Source: JACQXX01 sp964639175 (lineage in GTDB: Bacteria > Acidobacteriota > Blastocatellia > Chloracidobacteriales > Chloracidobacteriaceae). Taken from it: 64,000 bases of DNA. A program made the translations under genes and the position numbers. Where the stretch lies: the NCBI GenBank assembly GCA_964639175.1, contig CAZXCE010000001.1:1-64000 (forward strand), in the 5' to 3' direction. Below, piece after piece: positions 42,183-49,243 of the stretch (its first letter is position 1; every line of letters starts with the position of its first letter). The notes below the pieces were generated by a model. That model saw only the letters and a program-made list of their open reading frames with translations, had not been told where the DNA came from and made no database searches.

Positions 42183-44225
42183 TTAAAAGTTGAGTTGCCA
42201 GCCAATTCGATAGCGATTCGTTGTTTCAATTCCCGTAAGATGTTGGTACTCAAAGGACATACGGGTGTATCTCGTGGGATCCCAAAGTACTCCGAAGGTT
42301 TTGCCACGGAGCGTGTTATCGGCAAGTAAAGTTGTTGGGCGAAACTGATCATAGCGTGCAAACAGGCTCAAATGCTTCGCGATAGGGGTCGTATCCACTT
42401 CGAAGAAGTATCCATACCCACGACTGCGTTGTTCCGCCTCAATTCCCAAGAAACGGCTATCACGTAGCAGCGAAAGCCCAAAAATAAGGTTGCAACGCTC
42501 AAAATTTTTCCCATCCTCAAATGTTTTATTGGCGAAGATCGAGTACCGCTGAAATCGAACAGCCCCTTGAGGCACATCACCAGTTGAGAACGGTGTATGT
42601 CCCCCAGAAAACTCGAACTGCAACCCGCTCAGCCCCTTTTTCCCAAGCACTTGCTCATACACAAAGCCGTAATTCCGGGAACGGCGAAATTCTGGAAACA
42701 GGGGTTCTTCCTCAAAACGAGAAGTTCCATTTGCAATTCGTTTCGATTCTCCTTCGGTACCTTCATCCACTTCGATTTCTGATTCAGGGGCTTCATTATA
42801 ATTGCCAAAAATTTTAAAGGTAGTGGTGCCGCGCCAGGTATATTCAAGCGAGACTCCACGTCCCAGCCCAGCCGGATTAAACCCGTTAGATGGCTGAAAG
42901 ATAAATGGAAGTGTCTCCGTTAATCCTCGATCAGTTCCAGCGAATCCAGCGTTGCGTAGATTAAAAAGTTGACCGAAGCGCACTTGAGAAAAGGTATGTG
43001 CGTTCCCAAAATTAACCAACCCCTGCGCCATCTCGAACTTCTTTCCGAACCCTTCTTCTTCGCTGAGGGGAATGGGCTGGACAAAAAACGAGAAGTATTG
43101 TCCTACTGGACCCGCTGCATAAAAGATTAAATCCCGCCGTTCGTAGGTTGTTGTGGTTTTCCTGTTGGCATTTTCGATTTCAATTCCAGGCAAATAAGAG
43201 ACAGCCAGGTAATCAGCAAGACGTGCTTTTGTAGGTTCAAATTCACCACCAACCGGCAAAGTCAGCAAAAAATCAGCAATCTGCTCAATTTGTTCCGGAG
43301 TGGCATTTGTCGGTGGCATGATTGCAGATTGAGCGATGTGCTCATCTGGCAACTGTTGCGTATGTAACTGGGGTGTGGTGATATGGCCAACGAGAAATCT
43401 CCGCCCTCGCCGAGCCCCAATTCCATCGAGTTTGGGTCCGAATTGCCCACCGATTCCACCAATAGTGTGACAAGAAGCACAACCAAGTTCATAGTAGGCT
43501 TTTTTTCCAGCCAGACTGGATTCGGTTTCAGGAGCTGGTGAATAGTTCTTAGCATCCAGCAGTTTGTCATCCACTTGGCCAAGTTGATGGGGTGAAACAC
43601 GGAACCCGCCTGACGGTTCAGGTAAGGTAAGTAAATAAGCTACCAGCATCACCACTTCTTCAAGTGTTGCGTGAGGATGAGGCATGAGATTGGGTCGCTT
43701 ACCGTGCAGGTCAGGAAATTTCTTTACGTGTTCTTCTGGATCGGTGATGTGTGCCAGGAGAAAGTTCACATCACGGCGGCCACCAATCCCATCCATTGGT
43801 GGACCAAGCCGGCCACCAACTCCACCAATTGTGTGGCAACTGGCGCAGGAAAGGGTTTTATAAACAGTTTTTCCCCTTTCACTTTCAGGAGTTGAGGGTT
43901 TCGGTTTATATCCAGTTGGTACAATAACAAGTGGGTATTGAGTGTTTTGAGAGTTTCTCATTATACCTGGCTGGAGTGGTTGGAGTTCTTTCTGTTTAGC
44001 GTCCACTTCTTTAGGAAGCCGGTATCCTAATCGCTTAAATTCATACCCGGTGCGGTTCAAACGCGGATAGGTTGTATGACAGAGGGTACAATCTGCTTTG
44101 TATTTGCGTGCCCATGAAGGTTGAGCTTTGACTTTAAAACCAATTCCCCACCAATTTTCAAACCCAGAAGCAATTCCTAGAAGAATTCCTAAGAGGATGG
44201 GAATAACTTTTATAGAGCTACTCAT
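42183..44225 (-). CDS. Three-haem cytochrome c fused to an outer-membrane beta-barrel
   Basis: A 680-residue protein with a signal peptide. Three CxxCH motifs lie at residues 46-50 (ADCTLCHTTYPRLNRTGYEF), 127-131 and 249-253; the last two sit in near-identical CASCHTIGGxGG cytochrome modules with Met ligands in NLMPHPH and AIMPPTNAT. From about 330 to the end the sequence alternates polar and aromatic residues in strands and finishes WQLNF, with the C-terminal aromatic of outer-membrane barrels. The first haem region resembles the porin-cytochromes of the Cyc2 type. It may carry electrons across the outer membrane in one polypeptide. It is the first gene behind the leftward sigma-54 promoter. 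Confidence 0.82.
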   Translation of the reverse strand: MSSSIKVIPILLGILLGIASGFENWWGIGFKVKAQPSWARKYKADCTLCHTTYPRLNRTGYEFKRLGYRLPKEVDAKQKELQPLQPGIMRNSQNTQYPLVIVPTGYKPKPSTPESERGKTVYKTLSCASCHTIGGVGGRLGPPMDGIGGRRDVNFLLAHITDPEEHVKKFPDLHGKRPNLMPHPHATLEEVVMLVAYLLTLPEPSGGFRVSPHQLGQVDDKLLDAKNYSPAPETESSLAGKKAYYELGCASCHTIGGIGGQFGPKLDGIGARRGRRFLVGHITTPQLHTQQLPDEHIAQSAIMPPTNATPEQIEQIADFLLTLPVGGEFEPTKARLADYLAVSYLPGIEIENANRKTTTTYERRDLIFYAAGPVGQYFSFFVQPIPLSEEEGFGKKFEMAQGLVNFGNAHTFSQVRFGQLFNLRNAGFAGTDRGLTETLPFIFQPSNGFNPAGLGRGVSLEYTWRGTTTFKIFGNYNEAPESEIEVDEGTEGESKRIANGTSRFEEEPLFPEFRRSRNYGFVYEQVLGKKGLSGLQFEFSGGHTPFSTGDVPQGAVRFQRYSIFANKTFEDGKNFERCNLIFGLSLLRDSRFLGIEAEQRSRGYGYFFEVDTTPIAKHLSLFARYDQFRPTTLLADNTLRGKTFGVLWDPTRYTRMSFEYQHLTGIETTNRYRIGWQLNF

Positions 44226-44272
44226 TTTTACCTCCAGTCATTTGCTATAGGAGCAACAACCTATTTGAAAAA

Positions 44273-44309
44273 CCTCTTCAGAAGATTCCATCATAATCTT
44301 CTGAAGAGG
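44273..44309 (-). terminator. Terminator-like hairpin in the leader of the leftward operon
   Basis: A perfect 15-bp stem (44273-44287 with 44295-44309) with a 7-nt loop is followed, in the leftward direction, by TTTTTC. It lies about 40 to 80 nt downstream of the predicted sigma-54 start (about 44351) and upstream of the first gene (44225). This is the position of an attenuator. A smaller hairpin GTATCTC/GAGATAC lies at 44329-44349, right at the start of the leader. Confidence 0.7.
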
Positions 44310-44361
44310 GAGTAAACGCGCAGAGTAAGTATCTCTGAACCGGAGATACACCGTTCAAGAA

Positions 44362-44377
44362 AGCAATCGTTGTGCCA
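44362..44377 (-). promoter_or_regulatory. Sigma-54 promoter, leftward
   Basis: On the minus strand the sequence is TGGCACAACGATTGCT, matching the -24/-12 consensus TGGCACgnnnnTTGCw at every invariant position with exact GG-to-GC spacing. The predicted start is near 44351, giving a leader of about 125 nt before the cytochrome-barrel gene. It probably drives the leftward copper/cytochrome operon. Confidence 0.85.
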
Positions 44378-44421
44378 GTCTTACTTTGTGAGGAATAAAG
44401 GAGTTACAGGTATCAATTTTT

Positions 44422-44467
44422 CAGTTACTGTCTGTCCTGCAGACAGTAACTGTTTGTTCAGCAAACA
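44422..44467. promoter_or_regulatory. Palindromic enhancer between two sigma-54 promoters
   Basis: CAGTTACTGTCTG (44422-44434) and CAGACAGTAACTG (44440-44452) are perfect 13-bp inverted arms with a 5-bp spacer; they are directly followed by a second small palindrome TGTTTG-TTCAG-CAAACA (44451-44467). The pair lies about 70-115 bp upstream of the leftward and 105-150 bp upstream of the rightward predicted start. That fits an NtrC-type upstream activating sequence serving both. The likely binder is the regulator encoded at 25473. Confidence 0.75.
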
Positions 44468-44543
44468 ATTCAGTCCATTTATTTGCAGGAGAGCATAGAT
44501 TGAACTCTATCAAAACAGGTGACTTAGAGGTAAATCAAATGTG

Positions 44544-44559
44544 TGGCATAAGATTTGCA
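44544..44559 (+). promoter_or_regulatory. Sigma-54 promoter, rightward
   Basis: TGGCATAAGATTTGCA matches the -24/-12 consensus with GG and GC exactly 12 bases apart. Predicted start near 44570, giving a 114-nt leader before the ATG at 44684. It faces away from the leftward promoter at 44362 across the shared palindrome. The interval 44226-44683 holds no gene; it is fully explained as a divergent control region. Confidence 0.83.
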
Positions 44560-44683
44560 TCCGTAGAGGCACTGAAGGCTGTTCATTCAAAATGTTTTTG
44601 GGAATTCCCGATGAAATCTCGAAAACTAAAGTTGATTTCCAGTCTTTATTAACCAGGAACTTTGCAATGAGGGGTCTGTGCCA

Positions 44684-45322
44684 ATGAATTCGATGAGAAA
44701 GTTAATGGCCTGGGTTATAGTGCTGACTTTTTCTTTAACGCCACAAATTGTTTTGGGGCATGGAGGAGAAGATCATGGAGACTCAAAACCAGTCGTCACC
44801 AAAAGCGGGATGACCGCACAACTGGCTAGTAGTGAAGAACTTGAGGTGTTGTTAAAGTATCCCCGTTTGATAAGTGGTCAGGAAGGTCGGTTGTTGATTT
44901 TCGTGACTGAAATTCAAACAAATGCGCCACGTACAGGGCTGTCCTTAGAACTGAGGGTCTCCCCAGAAAAAACAGTGCAGGCCACCAATTTCATACCGAC
45001 AGTACAGGCTGCTTCAGATGATGTGTTGAAGGCGAGTGCAACTTCCGTACCGGGGATGTACGAAGTGACTTATTTGCCAAATCAGGCTGGAAAATTTCAA
45101 ATGGTGGCACACCTCAAAGGCAACTCATTCGAAGAAACCATTACATTTTCGGGGGTACCAGTTGCCTCTGTACTCATGAACCCAAAGGAAACAGCAAAAC
45201 CGGCCTGGAGGACGGTCAGTGGGGCCGCAGGGTTAGTCGTGCTTGCAGGGATTGGAGGGGTGTGGTTGATCTGGAGTCGCCGCAGAAAGAAATCAGTTTT
45301 ATCTTCAAACTACGATTTGTAA
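44684..45322 (+). CDS. Exported His-rich protein with YtkA/FixH-like domain
   Basis: A 212-residue protein beginning MNSMRKLMAWVIVLTF at ATG 44684 (AGGGG spaced 9 bp). The signal peptide ends before a His/Asp-rich start of the mature part, HGGEDHGDS, a likely metal-binding site. A beta-sandwich region (LISGQEGRLLIFVTEIQTN ... GMYEVTYLPNQAGKFQMVAH) precedes a C-terminal membrane helix and RRRKK tail. The same arrangement appears at the N-terminus of the adaptor at 49244 (HGDEDHG plus a similar sandwich), so the two are related. It is the first gene behind the rightward sigma-54 promoter. Confidence 0.82.
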   Translation: MNSMRKLMAWVIVLTFSLTPQIVLGHGGEDHGDSKPVVTKSGMTAQLASSEELEVLLKYPRLISGQEGRLLIFVTEIQTNAPRTGLSLELRVSPEKTVQATNFIPTVQAASDDVLKASATSVPGMYEVTYLPNQAGKFQMVAHLKGNSFEETITFSGVPVASVLMNPKETAKPAWRTVSGAAGLVVLAGIGGVWLIWSRRRKKSVLSSNYDL

Positions 45323-45401
45323 TCAAGTTTGCAAGTAAACTCACCAATCAGACTCAGTGTCTTTTTTGATACTGAAAAAAATCCAGGCAGGAGATATGTA
45401 T

Positions 45402-45812
45402 ATGAGTGAAACTTTTCCTCAAAGGGTTCAAGATGAAAGTAGAATCATTCTCCTGGTAGATGACGATTTTTCCATGCGAAAAGTTGCTGGCGCTGTTTTG
45501 GAGATGAATGGATATTGTGTGTTGAGCGCGAGCAATGGCGCTGAGGCGCTCTTGATTTATCAGAAACATCAAAAGCAAATTGACCTAATGATTACTGACT
45601 GGTCAATGCCTGTAATGGATGGGAAAACTTGTATTCAGGAAATTAGAAAAGTGAATTTGAAGATCCCCATTATCCTGGTCACAGCGAGCCTGGAAGAGAT
45701 TCGTGATATTGGAATGAAGGAGTTGAGTATTCAAGCCCTGTTGGGGAAACCCTTTACTCAATTCGACTTCCTCAAAACTGTGAGACTTGCGCTTGAGTCA
45801 AGTGACAGGTAA
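45402..45812 (+). CDS. Single-domain response regulator (receiver)
   Basis: A 136-residue CheY-like receiver. The acidic pocket is ILLVDDDFSM, the phospho-acceptor lies in LMITDWSMPVMDG, and ILVTAS and GKPFT supply the Thr/Ser and Lys. There is no output domain. The start at 45402 is set by CAGGAGAT, 8 bp upstream (an alternative ATG lies 6 bp earlier). It may compete for phosphate from, or be an extra target of, the sensor kinase at 26880. No partner kinase is adjacent. Confidence 0.9.
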   Translation: MSETFPQRVQDESRIILLVDDDFSMRKVAGAVLEMNGYCVLSASNGAEALLIYQKHQKQIDLMITDWSMPVMDGKTCIQEIRKVNLKIPIILVTASLEEIRDIGMKELSIQALLGKPFTQFDFLKTVRLALESSDR

Positions 45813-45827
45813 CTTCTGGAGAAAAAT

Positions 45828-46487
45828 GTGAGTCATCAACGTCATACCTTTATCCGGGCACTCAAATTTGATTTCTTGACACCATTCTACGACTCAGTTG
45901 TGAGCTGGGCCTTACCTGAAATGACGATAAAGCGTCATCTTGTCAAACAAGCAGGTATCCAAAACGGACACCTGGTACTGGATCTTGGTTGTGGAACAGC
46001 CACCTTGACGGTATTGATCAAACAACTTCACCCTGAGGCAGTTGTCTATGGGTTGGATGGTGATCACAAGGTTTTAAAACTCGCCCAATCCAAAATTTCT
46101 TCAGTCCACCTTGATATTCAATTAGTGAACGGGCTGGTTACGAAGATTCAGTTTCCCAATAACTATTTTGACGAAGTGCTTTCAAGCCTGGTTTTTCATC
46201 ATTTGTCTCTTGAAGCGAAAGAACTTGCCCTACAGGAAATATTTCGAGTCATCAAACCAGGAGGAAGTCTCCATATTGCTGACTGGGGAAAACCGAAAAA
46301 CGGGCGAATGCGTGCTGCCTTTCTTCTGGTGCAATTTCTAGATGGGTTTAAAACCACCACTGATAACGTAAAGGGAATCCTACCCGAATTGATGACAAAG
46401 ACCGGGTTTGAAGACATCCAGACAACCGCTGATTACACGACTCTTTTGGGGACACTTTCTTTGTACAGCGGGCGAAAACCCAAATAA
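45828..46487 (+). CDS. SAM-dependent methyltransferase, UbiE-like
   Basis: A 219-residue class-I methyltransferase starting at GTG 45828 (TGGAGAAAAA upstream; the overlapping ATG is immediately stopped). Motif I is VLDLGCGTATLTVLI, then YGLDGDHKVLKLAQ, FDEVLSSLVFHHL and LQEIFRVIKPGGSLHIADWG. It resembles UbiE and small-molecule methyltransferases; in a metal operon it could modify a quinone, a ligand or a metalloid. The substrate cannot be predicted. Confidence 0.88.
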   Translation: MSHQRHTFIRALKFDFLTPFYDSVVSWALPEMTIKRHLVKQAGIQNGHLVLDLGCGTATLTVLIKQLHPEAVVYGLDGDHKVLKLAQSKISSVHLDIQLVNGLVTKIQFPNNYFDEVLSSLVFHHLSLEAKELALQEIFRVIKPGGSLHIADWGKPKNGRMRAAFLLVQFLDGFKTTTDNVKGILPELMTKTGFEDIQTTADYTTLLGTLSLYSGRKPK

Positions 46488-46521
46488 GAACCGGAAAACA
46501 AGGCATTCAGGCATTGTAGCT

Positions 46522-47928
46522 ATGAAATTTTCCCGACAGATTTGGATCATTGGGGTATTTGTGATGGTGTACTGTATTTCATCGAATCCCATCCAGGCAC
46601 AGGTGGTGGTCCTTCAGGAACCGGTGGCGAACCAACCTCCGGCACATTCTGAACAGCCACTTCCCTCACTTCATGTGTTCGATTTACCCAAGGCAGCGCA
46701 ATATCTTGATCCTGTCAATGGATACACCCTTGATCAATTAACTGACTTGACGATTAAGGGAAGCTCAGCAATGGAGGCTGCACGTCAGGATATTGCCCGT
46801 GCAGAAGGGGAATTGCGCCAGGCTGGGTACAGACCCAACCCAACTTTTGATTTTGAAAGAACTCGAAATCCTGTTTCCGCCCCTGAAAACGGGTACGTGT
46901 TCGGTCTCACCTTGCCGTTTGAACTTGGACGGAAACGGCAGCGTCGGATTGAAGTTGCTCGCCTTGAACTCAATATTGCCCAAAAAAAACTAGCTGACAC
47001 AGAACGTACGTTGCGAGCAGAAATCAAAAGTACTTATGGTGAGTTCGTCACGGCTATTGCAAACCTCCGGTTCACAGAAGAACTCTTTGACATCAATCAG
47101 GAGTTTTTTCGAGTCGTCCAGGCACGATTTGACGAGGGGGATGGCTCCGGCCTGGATCGAAATCTGTTACTGGTTGAAATCAACCGTCTTCAAACCGAAC
47201 GTGTTTCAGCCCATCAGAATGTTACTGATTCCCTATTGCAATTGCGTCAATTCGTCCGGCTGGATCAGGATGAACCTCTCAAAGTGAGAGGGGTATTGGA
47301 TACCACTCCAATCAGTGTGACACGCGAGGGAATGTTGCTGGCGGCTTCTATTGACCGACCGGACTTACAAGCTGCCCGGCTTCTTGAAGAAAAGTCGGAG
47401 TCAATGGTTCGGTTACAAAAATCGTCAAAGATCCCGAACCTCAATACCGTATTTCGATATTCGCTTGATAACTCATATTTTGATGACTTTTTTGCATTTA
47501 CCGAAACTGGACGGCTGGCGAATGTACGGGATAACGACAAATTGTTGACCCTGGGAGTTTCAATTGAACTTCCATTGTTCAATCGAAACCAGGGTGCCAT
47601 TTCAGCAGCAACGGCTCAGGTCTCTCAATCGCGAGCCCAACGGGAACTTTTGGAGCAAATCATTCGGCGCGAAGTCCAAACTGCGTTATCACGGTATGAA
47701 AGTTCCATCCACAACCTTTCAATACTGACCCAATATGTTCTCCCAGGGGCACAGATGAATATCCAAACGCTTCGGGGAGCGTATGAAGCGGGTCAGTTGC
47801 GCCTGATTGATGTACTCAATGAACAACGCAAATTGATTGAGGTACAAAATGGGATCCGAAATGCACAATTAGCTGTCTTTCAGGCCCAAAATGACCTGGA
47901 GCGAGCAATAGGGAGACCTCTTCAATGA
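46522..47928 (+). CDS. TolC-like outer-membrane factor (CzcC-like)
   Basis: A 468-residue protein starting MKFSRQIWIIGVFVMVYC at 46522, with a signal peptide ending IQAQ. The signatures GLTLPFELGRKRQRRIEVA and GVSIELPLFNRNQGAISAA match closely those of the CzcC at 15985, and the C-terminus AGQLRLIDVLNEQRKLIEVQ is the same type. It should work with the adaptor at 49244 and the pump at 54325 in the same operon. The frame is open back to 46408, inside the methyltransferase gene, but a signal peptide start favours 46522. Confidence 0.88.
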   Translation: MKFSRQIWIIGVFVMVYCISSNPIQAQVVVLQEPVANQPPAHSEQPLPSLHVFDLPKAAQYLDPVNGYTLDQLTDLTIKGSSAMEAARQDIARAEGELRQAGYRPNPTFDFERTRNPVSAPENGYVFGLTLPFELGRKRQRRIEVARLELNIAQKKLADTERTLRAEIKSTYGEFVTAIANLRFTEELFDINQEFFRVVQARFDEGDGSGLDRNLLLVEINRLQTERVSAHQNVTDSLLQLRQFVRLDQDEPLKVRGVLDTTPISVTREGMLLAASIDRPDLQAARLLEEKSESMVRLQKSSKIPNLNTVFRYSLDNSYFDDFFAFTETGRLANVRDNDKLLTLGVSIELPLFNRNQGAISAATAQVSQSRAQRELLEQIIRREVQTALSRYESSIHNLSILTQYVLPGAQMNIQTLRGAYEAGQLRLIDVLNEQRKLIEVQNGIRNAQLAVFQAQNDLERAIGRPLQ

Positions 47929-48042
47929 TTCTCAATTCAAAGAGTAAATTCATACGGAACAAATAAAGAGTGTTCCTTGTCAAAATTTGTTGAAAATAAA
48001 GGACTTCCTTTATTCTTTAAAAGCCAATATCAGAGAGGTGTT

Positions 48043-48480
48043 ATGTCTAAAACAGGTCAACCAAGACGCTTTTTAAGTGTGGTTTTATTGGTGGTAGCCA
48101 GCATGCTTGGATTGAGTTTTTTCATGAGTCCTTTGTCCAACCTGCATGCCCAAGAAAACAAATCCCAGGGACCCCCACCATCACCAGAAAAAGCTGAAGT
48201 GAGGATTGCGCAAACGGCTGAAGAACACGAGGCCAAGGCTGACCTGTATCAGAAGAAAATCCTTGAGTACCGCAAGGAAGTCGAAGAACACCGTCTAATG
48301 TTAGCCAGGTACAAAAAGCAGGTTGCGCAAAACCCAAAACAGCCTTTTGAAGATTCCTATCTCAAAAAAATGCGACTGCATTGCGAGAAATATATCAACG
48401 CGGCGGAAGCCCTGATCCGAGAAGCAGAAAAAATGTCGGAATTTCACCGTCTTCGAGCTGCCGAAACAAGGGGTGAATAA
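48043..48480 (+). CDS. Exported coiled-coil protein of unknown function
   Basis: A 145-residue protein with start ATG 48043 (GAGAGGTG upstream) and a signal peptide (FLSVVLLVVASMLGLSFF) ending NLHAQ. The mature part is almost entirely a charged helix (EHEAKADLYQKKILEYRKEV ... YLKKMRLHCEKYINAAEALI), likely a coiled coil, with a single cysteine. There is no named motif. Small helical periplasmic proteins with such layouts occur in other copper operons; the function here is unknown. Confidence 0.72.
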   Translation: MSKTGQPRRFLSVVLLVVASMLGLSFFMSPLSNLHAQENKSQGPPPSPEKAEVRIAQTAEEHEAKADLYQKKILEYRKEVEEHRLMLARYKKQVAQNPKQPFEDSYLKKMRLHCEKYINAAEALIREAEKMSEFHRLRAAETRGE

Positions 48481-48628
48481 CAAATAAGAATTTCAACCAG
48501 TAACTCCAAAATTGATTCAATCTAAAGGGTTTATAGACTTATTACACTTGCAAGCCATTTATTTTCAATCACCCAATGAAGATCTGAGTTTCAACTGCTC
48601 AATTTCTGAAAGGAAAAAGGAAGTTTAT

Positions 48629-49216
48629 ATGAGGCATGTCGTTCAAGTTTCTTTACTGTTTATCTTTTCAAACCTTGCATTTTCTTGCAATGCGGCGCCC
48701 TCACATACAGGAGCTGTCGCAACCACCCCGCCTGGTTCAGCAACTTCTCAGCCGGTCAAGTCTGAGCCAGGCGATGAAATCTCCCCTCCAATCAAATCAG
48801 CCTTAAAGATTGTATTTCCTCAGGCGGTTAGCTTCACGGAACAACATACTGATCATCACGATAGTGAGTTACATACCTATGTTGCCTTTGCGAATCAGGG
48901 AGGGAAGCGCACCACATTGGGAGTTGCCACGGTGGTTGATGTCAACAATGGGAAATACTTGCTGGCCGTTGATAACGAAATCAAGATCATTCAGGTCGTA
49001 GTTATCCAAGGGAGCAGTATTGGCGAAATTGAAACTGATGCCTTTTTAGGTCAGTTCACTGGAAAAACCCATGACGACCCACTAAAACTTGGAAAAGATA
49101 TTCGGTTTAATGGAAAAGACAAAGCAATCGCTGAAGCATTGGTGAATGCAATCCGCCATGCGGCACAGGATCTCCAGGGGCTTTATGGCAAGGCCCATTC
49201 TCACCATTCTCACTAA
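48629..49216 (+). CDS. Lipoprotein with FMN-binding-like domain and His-rich tail
   Basis: A 195-residue protein, start at ATG 48629 (AAAGGAAAAAGGAAG upstream), with lipobox NLAFSC. After a Pro/Ser/Thr linker comes an alpha/beta domain (LHTYVAFANQGGKRTTLGVA, FLGQFTGKTHDDPLKLGKDI, AIAEALVNAIRHA), which recalls the FMN_bind fold but lacks its clear SGATxT motif. The C-terminus is GKAHSHHSH, a probable metal-binding tail. A role as a periplasmic metal- or redox-related lipoprotein is inferred from the operon. Confidence 0.68.
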   Translation: MRHVVQVSLLFIFSNLAFSCNAAPSHTGAVATTPPGSATSQPVKSEPGDEISPPIKSALKIVFPQAVSFTEQHTDHHDSELHTYVAFANQGGKRTTLGVATVVDVNNGKYLLAVDNEIKIIQVVVIQGSSIGEIETDAFLGQFTGKTHDDPLKLGKDIRFNGKDKAIAEALVNAIRHAAQDLQGLYGKAHSHHSH

Positions 49217-49243
49217 AGCGCTCATTTCCCGGAGACAGTAGGC

